A DNA stretch of 64,000 bases from the NCBI GenBank assembly GCA_015484845.1, contig WFUT01000020.1, positions 1-64,000 on the forward strand, given 5' to 3'. Within the stretch, counting starts at the first letter, position 1. Every line of letters begins with the position of its first letter. Source of the stretch: Desulfobulbaceae bacterium. Its GTDB lineage: Bacteria; Desulfobacterota; Desulfobulbia; Desulfobulbales; Desulfobulbaceae. This document shows, piece by piece, positions 28,501-36,642 of the stretch. The notes under the pieces were generated by a model. That model ran no database searches, was not told the origin of the DNA, and saw nothing but the letters and a program-made list of their open reading frames with translations. The position numbers were made by a program, and so were the translations under genes.

Positions 28501-28679
28501 TGCACTTCCTTGGGCGAAGCACCGGGATAGGGAGTGATGATCACCGCGTTCTTGATGGCGAATTCCGGATCTTCCAGCCGTGGCAACCCCTGGTAGGAGA
28601 AAAATCCCAGGACCAGGACCACCACGGTGAGCGTCCAGGTGATGACCGACTTCCTGATGGAAAATTCAGCGATATTCAT
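25533..28679 (-). CDS. RND-family efflux pump, inner-membrane transporter
   Basis: This 1048-aa protein is a full-length AcrB/MexB-type RND transporter with twelve predicted membrane segments and two large periplasmic loops. It begins MNIAEFSIRKSVITWTLTVV, and segment 4 contains LGMLVDNAIVVVDGM, where one proton-relay Asp is kept and the second is Asn, as in many non-AcrB RND pumps. It works with the membrane-fusion lipoprotein 9 bp upstream and the TolC fusion 10 bp downstream to expel an unknown substrate. ATG at 28679 has AAGGGG 6 nt upstream; GTG at 28685 is an alternative. Confidence 0.93.
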   Translation of the reverse strand: MNIAEFSIRKSVITWTLTVVVLVLGFFSYQGLPRLEDPEFAIKNAVIITPYPGASPKEVQEEVTDKIEKACQELGQLKRVESYSSRGLSIVKLEIKDKYDKNALPAVWDELRRKILDVTPQLPPGSGPPMVNDSFGDVYGVYFGLTGDGFTYAELKDVAELLKRELLTVKDVKKVTFFGEQKEAIYVEMSRVKMAALGITQEEIFAALKAKNLPVDAGRVKIGPEYMAFNPTGLFTSEKDFGGLFIAAKNGRLIYLRDVADIRRGYVDPPSKILRVNGKPAIGIAVSTVSGGNAVTMGEGVLAKVNELMDQIPLGMDLVEISMQSKSVTKAVNGFIVNLLEAVAIVIVVLFIFMGMRPAIIIGFILVLTIAATFVVMGYYQITLERISLGALIIALGMLVDNAIVVVDGMKIRMQKGVDGLTAAREVVGQNAVPLFGATAVAVLAFASIGGMTNSTGEYTRSLYYVILISLSLSWLTAVTITPLMTKQFVLSRKALASSREENRKDPYDNRFYRVYRAFLTLAIRWRWITIGVVVAMFGLALYGFGHVENLFFPASTSPMFQVEVQFREGTHIRVTEQKVIGIEKYLMKIDGVKMVASAIGGGHPRFILTYDTPVEASSQYANILVTMRDYRMIDKVQDKIQDHLEQMLPDAVVNVKKFNLGPALGGKIQLRINGPDPEVLRAMAEKAMAVFREEGAKAIRSEWGAKVKVPIPVLAEDRARKLGITRPMVARAIQANYSGTTTGLFREGIDLIPIIARAPASERHTMEDLEELQIYSPTARANVPILQVLNGIRTGWENARISRWHRRQMIKIHCDPRDELPAELFARVKPRIEQLLGVDLAAYRGYPLKKGEKYTADTIPLKYDDILPIKGKPGYFIAWGGELETSADSTKQLAANIPLYFGMMVLVVIFLFNAFRQPLIIWLTVPLSLIGVTAGLLLLKQPFGFMALLGLMSLSGMLIKNAIVLIDQIDLNLKDGMDGMAAVVESGVSRMQPVMMAALTTMMGMIPLFTDAFFVAMAVTIVFGLGFASVLTLVFVPVLYATFFKIR

Positions 28680-28688
28680 GGCCACCCC

Positions 28689-29804
28689 TTACTTTCCTTC
28701 TCGCTGCTTTTCCCAGGGACGCACCTTCATCCCCTCCTCGAGCTGGGTGACGCCGGCAATGACGATGGTCTCGCCCCCCTTGAGGCCCTTGCGGATCACG
28801 ATGTTCCTGGAGCCGGTGATGGGACCGACGGTGACAAACCGCCTGTGCACGGTGCCGGTCTTCCTGTCCAGGACCCAGACATAGGGCCGGTTGCCGGCCG
28901 CGTCCATCACCGCGATGGCCGGGACGGTGATGGTCCGGGTGCCGGCGCCCGCCTCGAGGGTGGAGCGGGCCGTGACCAGGGCGGTCATACCGGGCAGGAT
29001 ATTGGCCTCCCCGGGCTGGTCCATGATCAGGACAACCTGGTAGGTCTGGGTGGCAGGGTCGGCCTGGGTGGAGTACTCCTTGACCTTGACAGGAAACTCC
29101 TTGCCCGGGATGGCGTCAAAGGAGGCAACGATCTCGAGCTTTTCCTCCTTGTCCCGGATCTCGGCCATGACCTGCTCCGGCACATCGATCAGGATCTCGA
29201 TCCGGGTGATGTCCTGCAGGTTGACGATGGGCTCCTGGGCCTGGACCTTCTGGAAGTTCTCCACGTAGCGCTTGGAAATGACGCCGTCAAACGGCGCCAG
29301 CAGCGAGGTGTCCCGCAGTTGGTTGCGGGCATCCTCGAGCTGGGCCCTGGCCACGTCGCGGGCCGCCCGGTACCGGTCGTAATCGGCCCGGGAGACCTGC
29401 TTCCTGGCATAGAGCTCCTTGTAGCGGCGGAACTGCCGTTCCGCCTCCAGGGCCCTGGCCCTGGCCTCCTCCAGGGCGGTCTGGAAGTCGCGCTTCTGGA
29501 TCTGGGCGATGAGATCACCCTTTTTCACGCGCTGCCCCTCCTCCACGGGCAGCTTGACCAGCGGCCCCGAGACCTTGAACGAGAGAACCGCGCGCCGGGC
29601 GGCCCGCACCGTGCCGGGAAAGCTGAGGGTGAAAGTGGTTGGGCCCGAGCGGACGGTCATGACCTTCACCGGCCGGATCACCTCTCTCCTGACCTCCTTC
29701 TTCTCCCTGTTGCAGCCGGCCAGCAGCAGGACCGCGGCCAGGAAAACCGCGACCGGCAGGCAAACGGCCCGCAAACCCGTGACAACTCTCTGTGCGTGCA
29801 CCAT
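28689..29804 (-). CDS. RND efflux membrane-fusion lipoprotein
   Basis: This 371-aa periplasmic adaptor is of the AcrA/HlyD type. The lipobox LLLAGC near residue 24 predicts lipidation. Then come the first lipoyl half (VKLPVEEGQRVKKGDLIAQI), a helical hairpin (RDFQTALEEARARALEAERQ) and the second lipoyl half (APFDGVISKRYVENFQKV). The start at 29804 has the strong site GGGAGGAG; the longer frame reaching 29930 only reads into repeat copy B. It is the first gene of the three-gene efflux operon. Confidence 0.93.
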   Translation of the reverse strand: MVHAQRVVTGLRAVCLPVAVFLAAVLLLAGCNREKKEVRREVIRPVKVMTVRSGPTTFTLSFPGTVRAARRAVLSFKVSGPLVKLPVEEGQRVKKGDLIAQIQKRDFQTALEEARARALEAERQFRRYKELYARKQVSRADYDRYRAARDVARAQLEDARNQLRDTSLLAPFDGVISKRYVENFQKVQAQEPIVNLQDITRIEILIDVPEQVMAEIRDKEEKLEIVASFDAIPGKEFPVKVKEYSTQADPATQTYQVVLIMDQPGEANILPGMTALVTARSTLEAGAGTRTITVPAIAVMDAAGNRPYVWVLDRKTGTVHRRFVTVGPITGSRNIVIRKGLKGGETIVIAGVTQLEEGMKVRPWEKQREGK

Positions 29805-29836
29805 CTCTCCTCCCTGTACAGAAAACAATGACCTCA

Positions 29837-29998
29837 ATCCTGCACTTCGAAAATGAAAAAAATTTTCTTTTCCCGTATCAGCGGATTCTACGAACGTGGT
29901 CGTTTTTTTCGACTCACTGGAGGTAAACACTCACCCGGGCCCGGGTTACCCACTGCCGCCGGGCAACCGGAGAACGAGAATTTTTCTTTCATAGTACC
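29837..29998 (+). repeat. Dispersed intergenic repeat, copy B (interrupted)
   Basis: It begins ATCCTGCACTTCGAAAATG, nearly identical to copy A, then runs through TTTTCTTTTCCCGTATCAGCGG to the core GTGGTCGTTTTTTTCGACTCAC. The matching right arm (GAGAATTTTTCTTTCAT) appears only at about 29976-29992. About 50 bp containing the palindrome CCCGGGCCCGGG separates them, so this copy seems to carry an insertion. It lies between the efflux operon start and the CAP lipoprotein gene. Confidence 0.7.
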
Positions 29999-30073
29999 TT
30001 CTTTCGTATACTAGGAAAAATTCGCCAATGCAAGAAAACCCGCAACAGTTCCCCCTCTTTTCATGCCACTGAT

Positions 30074-30766
30074 CTACCTGCTCGCGCCGGATGCAGGGGC
30101 TGCAAACTCGGCGGCAAAATAGTGGCGGGTCCGGCCGCCCCTCTCCCTGACGGCACAGTACCCCACCCCGATGTCGGTGATGCCGGGCAGCAGGATGTTC
30201 TTCCGGTGGCCGGCCGAGCCCATCCAGCCGCCCCGGCCTCCTGCCAGGCGCTGCCACTGGTTCCAGTCGCTGTCATCCCATCCCTGCCCGACATCGGACC
30301 AGGTCCGCGGCAGGGGCAGTCCCTGTCTCCCGGCAAAGGAGCGCAGCCTGTCCAGGTGATCGCTGCCGAACAGGACCCGGCGGCCCAGGTTGCCCGGTTT
30401 TCCGTTCAGGACCAGCAGGGCCACGTTCTCCCCGATCCTCTGCCAGCGGTAGCCCTGTGCCTCGGCCCGCTGCGCGAAATCGCGTCCGTCCGGGCTGTTA
30501 TGCCCCAGGTAGCGATGGGCGGCCATCTCCCGGCAGTGGAGGAAAGCGGCCCGGTGCAGCCGCGCATCGGGCCGCAGGGAAGAGAGATGATGCAGCATGC
30601 GCTGCCGGTTGACCAGGGCCAGGACCTCGCGCTCCACGGGGCTCCAGGAAGCCGGCCCCGCGCCCGCAGCCGACGGCGCAGCGCGGTGCGCCAGGCGAGG
30701 CACCGAGACGCAGCCGGCCAGGCAGGTGAGAACAGCGCAGATTGCAACAACAGCACATCTCCTCAC
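30074..30766 (-). CDS. CAP/SCP-domain (PR-1-like) lipoprotein
   Basis: This 230-aa protein has a lipoprotein signal (AICAVLTCLAGC). The CAP domain follows: VLALVNRQRMLHHLSSLRPD, HNSPDGRDFAQRA, YRWQRIGENVALL, WMGSAGHRKNILLPGITDIGVGY. These match the His/Glu cavity motifs of bacterial YkwD-like proteins, whose ligands are usually unknown. GTG at 30766 is chosen because it follows the FetB-like stop by 4 bp and has GGGAG upstream. It is the last gene of the minus-strand train. Confidence 0.85.
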   Translation of the reverse strand: MRRCAVVAICAVLTCLAGCVSVPRLAHRAAPSAAGAGPASWSPVEREVLALVNRQRMLHHLSSLRPDARLHRAAFLHCREMAAHRYLGHNSPDGRDFAQRAEAQGYRWQRIGENVALLVLNGKPGNLGRRVLFGSDHLDRLRSFAGRQGLPLPRTWSDVGQGWDDSDWNQWQRLAGGRGGWMGSAGHRKNILLPGITDIGVGYCAVRERGGRTRHYFAAEFAAPASGASR

Positions 30767-30770
30767 CGGT

Positions 30771-31571
30771 TCACTCCCTGCTGACCAGGACATCGAGCCG
30801 GAGCCGGTGGCGCTGGTCAAAGAGTTTCTTCCGGCTCAGCCAGATGGCGCACAGCACGCCGAAGCCGGTGCCGGCACAGATGAGGAACATGATCAGGATC
30901 TGGTACATGACCGCGTCCATGGGCGAGGAGCCGCCCAGGATCTGGCCGGTCATCATGCCGGGCAGGGAGACGATGCCGGCCGCGGCCATGGCATTGGTGA
31001 TGGGGATCAGGCCCGAGCGGATGGCCTGCTGGCTGATCTCGCGGCTGGCCTCGGTGGCGGTCTCGCCGAGCAGGAGCCGCTGTTCCACCACCTGGCGCTG
31101 CTGCCAGAGGGTCTCGGTCATGCGGTCCATGCTCAGGGCTATGCCGTTCATGGTGTTGCCCAGCAGCATGCCGAGCAGGGGGATGGCGTAGCGGGGGGTA
31201 TACCAGGGATCGTTGTTGATGATGACCAGGAGGGCGAGCAGGGCCACGGCAAAGGAGGAGATGAACATGGAGCCGGTGCCGAGCAGCCAGCCCTGCAGGC
31301 CGCGGATCCGCCGGTGCTGCCGGGCCATGACCTCGCGGCCGGCCACGGCGAGCATGACCAGGGAGACAAGGATGATAAAGCCGAGATGGACATAGGCAAA
31401 GAGCAGGCGCAGGACCTGGCCGATGAGCAGGAGCTGGACCACGGTGCGGGCCGAGGCCACGAGCAGCCGCCTCGAGAGCCCCAGGCGCAGGTGCCAGCCG
31501 AGCAGGGCAAGCAGGAGCACCAGGCCGGCGGCAATGGCGAGATCCAGGGGGGAGAGCGGCTGCACGCCCAT
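30771..31571 (-). CDS. fetB: FetB-like ABC exporter permease (UPF0014)
   Basis: This 266-aa integral membrane protein belongs to the UPF0014/YbbM family, with about seven hydrophobic segments. Family motifs are SARTVVQLLLIGQVL, GMLLGNTMNGIALSMDR and GLIPITNAMAAAGIVSLPGMMTGQIL. In E. coli FetAB exports iron and aids oxidative-stress resistance. It is 3 bp downstream of the ATPase gene, so the pair forms one transporter. The substrate here is assumed from homology. Confidence 0.9.
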   Translation of the reverse strand: MGVQPLSPLDLAIAAGLVLLLALLGWHLRLGLSRRLLVASARTVVQLLLIGQVLRLLFAYVHLGFIILVSLVMLAVAGREVMARQHRRIRGLQGWLLGTGSMFISSFAVALLALLVIINNDPWYTPRYAIPLLGMLLGNTMNGIALSMDRMTETLWQQRQVVEQRLLLGETATEASREISQQAIRSGLIPITNAMAAAGIVSLPGMMTGQILGGSSPMDAVMYQILIMFLICAGTGFGVLCAIWLSRKKLFDQRHRLRLDVLVSRE

Positions 31572-31574
31572 GGT

Positions 31575-32183
31575 CTAGTCCCCTGCCAGGAGCCGGCCGT
31601 TGGCCATCATGACCATCCGGTGGTCGGCCACCCGGTCGAGCTGGTCCGGATCATGGCTCACCCAGAGCACCGGGGCCCGGTGCTGTTGCCGGTAGTCCAT
31701 GAGCAGTTCCTCCACGCGAGAGATATTGTCCGCATCCAGGCTGGCCGTGGGCTCGTCGAGCAGCAGGGCGCCGGGACGATTCTGGAGCAGGCGCAGGATG
31801 GCCAGTCGCTGCTTTTCGCCGGTGGAGAGCCGGCTGACCTGCCAGTCGCCAACCGAAGGGTCAAAGCCGAGCAGGGCCAGGGACCGGGACGGGATCCGGT
31901 CAAAATCCGTGAAGTGGTCCCCCACCCGGTCATGCCACCAGAGGCTCTCGGCCGGCAGCATGGCGACCTTCTGCCGCCAGAGCGGCGCCGGCACCTGCTC
32001 GCAGACCAGGGAGCCGAGCCGGGCCGTGCCCGCGTGCGGATCGAGATCGGCCAGGGCCCGCAGGAGCAGCGTCTTGCCGGCCCCGGACGGCCCGGCAAGG
32101 CCCAGGCACTCGCCACCCTTGATGGTGAGGGAATAGGGTCCCCTTCCCTGGAAGGTGAGATCGGCCACTTCCAGACAGGGCAC
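31575..32183 (-). CDS. fetA: FetA-like ABC transporter ATPase
   Basis: This 202-aa nucleotide-binding subunit has Walker A GPSGAGKT, signature LSTGEKQRL, Walker B ALLLDEPTASLD and the switch VSHDPDQ. The start is GTG at 32183 with GAGGAGG upstream. It is followed directly by the FetB-like permease and preceded by a glycosyltransferase gene 12 bp away. It energises export from the cytoplasm, presumably of iron as in E. coli FetAB. Confidence 0.9.
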   Translation of the reverse strand: MPCLEVADLTFQGRGPYSLTIKGGECLGLAGPSGAGKTLLLRALADLDPHAGTARLGSLVCEQVPAPLWRQKVAMLPAESLWWHDRVGDHFTDFDRIPSRSLALLGFDPSVGDWQVSRLSTGEKQRLAILRLLQNRPGALLLDEPTASLDADNISRVEELLMDYRQQHRAPVLWVSHDPDQLDRVADHRMVMMANGRLLAGD

Positions 32184-32195
32184 GCTACGGCCTCC

Positions 32196-33278
32196 TCACG
32201 CTTGCCCCAGGATCCGGGCAAGGAAACGGGCCGCGTCCGGGGCCCCGTTCCCGCGCCTGCCATCCTTTCCCGCCCCTGCCAGGCGGTCAAGGTCCTCGAC
32301 CCAGGCACCGTCCAGGAACCGGGAGAGCGCTATCTCGGTGCCGGTCATGGTCCGGTCGATGAAGCGCGCCAGGGGCGCGGACTCGGGAAAATCCGGGCGA
32401 CAGACATAGGCAAGGGGCGTGCCGGCGGCATGGACCTCGGCCAGGGTGGAATAGCCCACCTTGGCGACCACCACGTCCGCGGCCGCGATGAGATCGGGAT
32501 GGTGGAGGCCCGAGTCCAGGGGCAGCAGGCGGAGATTTTCCCTGATCGTCACTCCCTCCACCGGGCTGCCGGGCAGGACAAACACCTGCTCCGGCCTGGC
32601 CAGCATGGGGGCCGGGTTCAGGGGCTCGCCCCCGATTCCGCCCATGGTCACCAGGACCATCCGCTGCCCCTGCTCCACCCGGAGCAGACGCCGGATGTCC
32701 TCTGCCGGCCGGCGCGGCGCCCTGCTCACCGGCGCCACCCGCAGGTCGCAGTCCGACTCCCTGCAGACCGGCTCCGTCTGCAGGTGGTAGTCCGCCCGCC
32801 GGTAGACCGCGGCCAGGGACTCGACATGGGGCGCCAGGGCCGGCCAGCGGTCCAGGTAGCCCTCGTAGATCCAGTCCCAGGTGAAGTTCTCCACCAGCAC
32901 CGAGGGGATGCCGAGCCGGGCCGCGGCCTCGATGCCCAGGGGCGCGATATCCGAAAGCAGCAGCCGGCAGCCGGCAAAGAGCGAGGCCACCTGGCCGACG
33001 AACTCCGGTTTCAGGGGATAGAACCGGTCCAGGGCCTCCCGGGTCGCGGCCATCTCCTCGCGCAGGGCCGAGGACTGGACCAGGCCGACATCGGCCTGCA
33101 GGGGATGGAGGGCGGCCAGGCGGATACCGGAGCCGGCAAAGAACCAGGCCGGCACTGCCCCCACCACCACGAACTCCACGTCCAGCAGCCGGTCCAGGGC
33201 CTCCATGATCGCCGCGGCCCTGGCCGCGTGGCCAAGCCCGTGCGCCGTGATACAGTACCCTATGCGCAGACGCGCCAT
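32196..33278 (-). CDS. GT-B-fold glycosyltransferase-like protein (MurG-like superfamily)
   Basis: This 360-aa protein starts RIGYCITAHGLGHAARAAAI, the Gly/His-rich entry loop of a GT-B glycosyltransferase. It has a C-terminal nucleotide-sugar region (LVTMGGIGGEP, FVLPGSPVEGV, ADVVVAKVGYSTLAEVHAAG). This resembles MurG and UDP-glucuronosyltransferase folds, but donor and acceptor cannot be told from sequence. No membrane segment is seen. AGGAGGAG precedes the ATG. It sits between a histidine kinase and the FetAB-like genes at the tail of the dcw gene train. Confidence 0.75.
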   Translation of the reverse strand: MARLRIGYCITAHGLGHAARAAAIMEALDRLLDVEFVVVGAVPAWFFAGSGIRLAALHPLQADVGLVQSSALREEMAATREALDRFYPLKPEFVGQVASLFAGCRLLLSDIAPLGIEAAARLGIPSVLVENFTWDWIYEGYLDRWPALAPHVESLAAVYRRADYHLQTEPVCRESDCDLRVAPVSRAPRRPAEDIRRLLRVEQGQRMVLVTMGGIGGEPLNPAPMLARPEQVFVLPGSPVEGVTIRENLRLLPLDSGLHHPDLIAAADVVVAKVGYSTLAEVHAAGTPLAYVCRPDFPESAPLARFIDRTMTGTEIALSRFLDGAWVEDLDRLAGAGKDGRRGNGAPDAARFLARILGQA

Positions 33279-33318
33279 GGCACTCCTCCTCCCGGCGTGC
33301 GTGCCGGCGGTTTTCCGT

Positions 33319-34899
33319 TCATTTGCCACGGCCCCCGGCACCGGTGTCTTCTCCTGGACGGTCTGCCGGCAGGATGACCGTGAAGGTGGTCCCCTCCCCT
33401 TCCCGGCTCTCCACCTCGATCCTGCCGCCGTGTTTCTCGACAATATTCCTGGCAATGGCGAGCCCCAGGCCCGTGCCCCGGTTCTTGTCCGTGTAGAACG
33501 GGGTAAAGATCTGGTCCAGCTTGTCCGCTGGCATGCCGACCCCGGTATCGATCACCTGGAACAGGATGCCCCCCTCCCCTGCCCCGCGGGTGCGGATGGT
33601 GAGCGTACCGCCTTCGGGCATGGCCTGGACGGCGTTGAAGACCATGTTGAAGAGCACCTGGTAGATCTGCTCCGCGTCCATGGCGACCTGCGGCAGGTCG
33701 CTGTCCAGGTCCGGGACAAAGGTGATGGACCGGCTGCGGAACTCCGATTCCATGAAACGGGCCAGCCGCTGCACGATCTCGTTGCCCGAGGCAGGCTCCG
33801 GCCGCGGCTCGCGGGGCCGGGCAAAGTCGAGAAATTCACGGACAATGGCGTCCAGGCGCAGGGTCTCCTCGACGATGATGGCCGCCAGGTGCTCGTTGCC
33901 CGGCGCCACCTTGCTGATCCGCTTGCCCAGGATCTCGGCCGTGGAGCGGACAATACCCAGGGGATTCTTGATCTCGTGCGAGACCGCGGCGATCATCTTG
34001 CCCAGGGTGGCCAGCCGCTGCGCCTCGTTGAGCCGCTCCTCCAGGAGCAGCCGTTCCCGGGCCCGCTCGGCCATGATCCGGTTGGCCCGGACCACGATCA
34101 CCGACAGGATGACAAAGAGGATGCCGAGGATGACCAGGGAGAGCAGGATGATCCTGGCCTGGAGCTGGATGATGGCGGTGAGATCGCCGGACAGGTCCTG
34201 CACCACCTCGATCACGCCCATGATGTCGCCGGTCCGCTCGCCGAGCCGGTTCTCCTGGCGAAAGGGGACATAGGTCTTGAGGGTGCAGTAGACCGGCGGC
34301 GTGCCGGGCAACAGGTTGAAGAGGGAACCGCTGGAGATGAGGATGGAGCTGTCCTCGCCCTTGAGCGCCTTCTGGTACTCCAGGCCGCCCACGTTCCGCT
34401 TGCCCACCAGCTCGGGAATGGTGGAGTAGGAGATCACGTTTTCACTGGAATCAAAGATGGTCACCGAGTCGATGTGCATGCCGCGGGTGATGTTGCGGAC
34501 AATGGTGTCCAACCGCTCGAACTGGCGCCGGTCCGACAGCCGGATGCGACCGTAGCGGACCACGGTGGGCAGGACGAACTGGAGAAAGACCTGCCGGTTC
34601 AGGTTCTCGGCAAAGAGGGTGGAATAGGCCTCGCTCCGCTTGAGCAGCACGTGGCGGGCATTGTTGGAGAGCACCCAGGACAGGGCCAGGGAGGCGACAA
34701 GGATCAGGCCCAGGCTGGTGAAGGCAAAATACTTGACCAGTTCAAAGGGCAGCAGCCCCTCCCTGCGCTCGCCGCGGCCGCGATCCTGCCACCAGGAGAG
34801 CACAAAGCGCAGGTCCGGCCGCAGGGAGCGGGGACGGCCGCGCCGGCGGTTGGCACGCCGCCGCCAGCGGCTGAAGAGCTCAACCGTCGGCCGTCGCAT
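33319..34899 (-). CDS. Membrane sensor histidine kinase
   Basis: This 526-aa protein has a basic N-terminus, a membrane segment (FTSLGLILVASLALSWVL), a periplasmic sensor of about 180 residues and a second segment (ILLSLVILGILFVILSVIVV). The kinase core follows: H-box GKMIAAVSHEIKNPLGIV, N-box NMVFNAVQAM, G1 DTGVGMP, F-box and G2 FTPFYTDKNRGTGLGLAIARN. It is of the NtrB/ZraS type. No response regulator is adjacent, so it is an orphan. The start at 34899 overlaps the radical SAM gene by 20 bp, indicating coupling; longer frames upstream only read that gene out of frame. Confidence 0.9.
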   Translation of the reverse strand: MRRPTVELFSRWRRRANRRRGRPRSLRPDLRFVLSWWQDRGRGERREGLLPFELVKYFAFTSLGLILVASLALSWVLSNNARHVLLKRSEAYSTLFAENLNRQVFLQFVLPTVVRYGRIRLSDRRQFERLDTIVRNITRGMHIDSVTIFDSSENVISYSTIPELVGKRNVGGLEYQKALKGEDSSILISSGSLFNLLPGTPPVYCTLKTYVPFRQENRLGERTGDIMGVIEVVQDLSGDLTAIIQLQARIILLSLVILGILFVILSVIVVRANRIMAERARERLLLEERLNEAQRLATLGKMIAAVSHEIKNPLGIVRSTAEILGKRISKVAPGNEHLAAIIVEETLRLDAIVREFLDFARPREPRPEPASGNEIVQRLARFMESEFRSRSITFVPDLDSDLPQVAMDAEQIYQVLFNMVFNAVQAMPEGGTLTIRTRGAGEGGILFQVIDTGVGMPADKLDQIFTPFYTDKNRGTGLGLAIARNIVEKHGGRIEVESREGEGTTFTVILPADRPGEDTGAGGRGK

Positions 34900-36634
34900 C
34901 ACACACTCCACAGCGGCGACACCTGGCCGTATCACAGGGTATGGTCTGTTTTTCCTGCATTGCCTTCTGATATTCCTGCCAGAGATAGCCATCCCGGATG
35001 CCATGGTCCAGGACCTGCCAGCACATCCGTTCGTCCCGCTGCCGGGGCCTGACCGCGTACTGCCAGGCGTCAAGGCCGTGGTCGCGCATGGCGCGGCGAA
35101 ACGGCCTGCCCCTGCCCATGGCCAGGAGCACCGGCGCCAGCCGCCGGTCGCCGCGGGAGAAGACCGCCTGCTGCAGGACCCGTTCCGGCCGGTCGACCCT
35201 GATCCGCAGGTTGGCGACCCGTTGCAGTCCCTTGCGAAGGTACCGGATTTTTTCCTTGAGCGCCACAAGGGATCGGCTGCAGTCCCGGTCCGCCATGGCC
35301 GCCTCCGGGTCGAGACCGCCGTAGGAGACATACTGGAACGGGGTCCAGGGCTTGGGCACGAAACTGTTCACCGACAGGGTGATTTCGGCAACCCGGCCCC
35401 GCCGCCTGCCCACGGGCAGGAGCCGGGCGCGCAGGGCCTGGACCAGGCTGATCAGTTCGTCGAGATCCTGGTTGGTCTCGGTGGGCAGGCCGAGCATCAC
35501 GTAGAGCTTCAGGTGGACGATACCGGCCCCGACCAGGGCCAGGGCGGCGTCCAGCAGGTCGCGCTCGGTGAGCCCCTTGTTGATGACCCTGCGCAGCCGT
35601 TCGGAGCACCCGTCCGGGGCAATGGCCACGCTCTTCAGGTTCGATGCCGCAAGCAGGGCGAGGAGCCGGTCCGAGATGCGGTCGGCCCGGAGCGAGGAGA
35701 ACGAGAGCGAACACCGGTTCTCCTGGAGATAGCCGGCGATCTCCTCCAGGGTCCCGGCCCGGGCCATCTCCATGCCCAGGAGCCCCACCCGGTCCACCCG
35801 GCGCGGCCGCTCTTCCAGGGCGGCCAGGATCGCCTCGCCGCTCCAGAGACGCGGCGGCCGGTAGATGAAGCCGGCGGCGCAGAAGCGGCAGCCCCGGCTG
35901 CAGCCCCGGCCCAGCTCGGTCATGTACATGCCCAGTTCCGCCTCCGGCGAGAGCTGCATGGAGTGGGCGGCCACCCTGGTGTCGGCGAGCACCACCTTGC
36001 CCACCCGGTCAGGGACCCCGGCCGGATGTTCCACCGCGGTAACGGCCCCGGTGTCGGCAAAGGTGAACCAATACAGGGAGGGCACGTAACAGCCCGGCCT
36101 CCCGGCCAGGCGCTGCTGCATGTCGCGGCGCGGGGCCCCCTGCGCCACCATGGCGGCCAGGTCCCGCACCAGGTCGGCCAGGACCGGCTCGGCCTCGCCG
36201 ATCACCATCAGGTCGGCAAAGGGCGCCAGGGGCTCGGGATTCATGAAGACCGCGACCCCGCCCAGGGCCACGAGCGGCGCACCCGGCGCGACCCGTTGCG
36301 GCCGGTCGGCGGCATAGGGCTCGATGCCGCCCGCGGCCAGCATGCCGGCCAGCCGGAAGAAGTCATGCTCAAAGCTGATGGAGCCGAGCACCAGGGGAAA
36401 GTCGGCCAGGGGCCGGCCCGACTCCAGGGAGCGGAGCGGACCGGGGGAGGCGGGGTAGACAAACCGCTCGCAGACCACCTGGTCGCATTCGTTGAGCAGG
36501 CTGTAGACCAACTGGAACCCCAGGTTGGAGATCGCCAGCGGATAGGTATTGGGATAGAGCAACGCAACGGGAAACCGGCCCTTCCAGCGTTTGCGGACCG
36601 TGCCGGTTTCCCCGGCCAGGAATGGCGTGGACAA
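34880..36634 (-). CDS. B12-binding-like radical SAM protein (TIGR03960/YgiQ-like)
   Basis: This protein is 584 aa. Residues 20-190 are a cobalamin-binding-like Rossmann region (VALLYPNTYPLAISNLGFQL, LVALGGVAVFMNPEPL). The radical SAM core has the cluster motif C-x3-C-x2-C in GRGCSRGCRFCAAG. The C-terminus ends with another Cys group (CDTARCRRCGVC). Many relatives are fused to or followed by a TIGR03936-type domain implicated in RNA or lipid modification; the reaction is unknown. The start appears to be TTG at 36634, 8 bp from the ftsZ stop, with a weak ribosome site. It is co-transcribed with ftsZ. Confidence 0.85.
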   Translation of the reverse strand: MSTPFLAGETGTVRKRWKGRFPVALLYPNTYPLAISNLGFQLVYSLLNECDQVVCERFVYPASPGPLRSLESGRPLADFPLVLGSISFEHDFFRLAGMLAAGGIEPYAADRPQRVAPGAPLVALGGVAVFMNPEPLAPFADLMVIGEAEPVLADLVRDLAAMVAQGAPRRDMQQRLAGRPGCYVPSLYWFTFADTGAVTAVEHPAGVPDRVGKVVLADTRVAAHSMQLSPEAELGMYMTELGRGCSRGCRFCAAGFIYRPPRLWSGEAILAALEERPRRVDRVGLLGMEMARAGTLEEIAGYLQENRCSLSFSSLRADRISDRLLALLAASNLKSVAIAPDGCSERLRRVINKGLTERDLLDAALALVGAGIVHLKLYVMLGLPTETNQDLDELISLVQALRARLLPVGRRRGRVAEITLSVNSFVPKPWTPFQYVSYGGLDPEAAMADRDCSRSLVALKEKIRYLRKGLQRVANLRIRVDRPERVLQQAVFSRGDRRLAPVLLAMGRGRPFRRAMRDHGLDAWQYAVRPRQRDERMCWQVLDHGIRDGYLWQEYQKAMQEKQTIPCDTARCRRCGVCDATADG

Positions 36635-36642
36635 CGGATGGC

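Noticed and set aside
25440-29831. A 1463-codon open frame on the plus strand
   Set aside because: It is antisense to the whole RND operon, has a His/Asp/Gly-rich composition typical of the complement of high-GC genes, and matches no fold. The minus-strand pump, adaptor and TolC are unambiguous.
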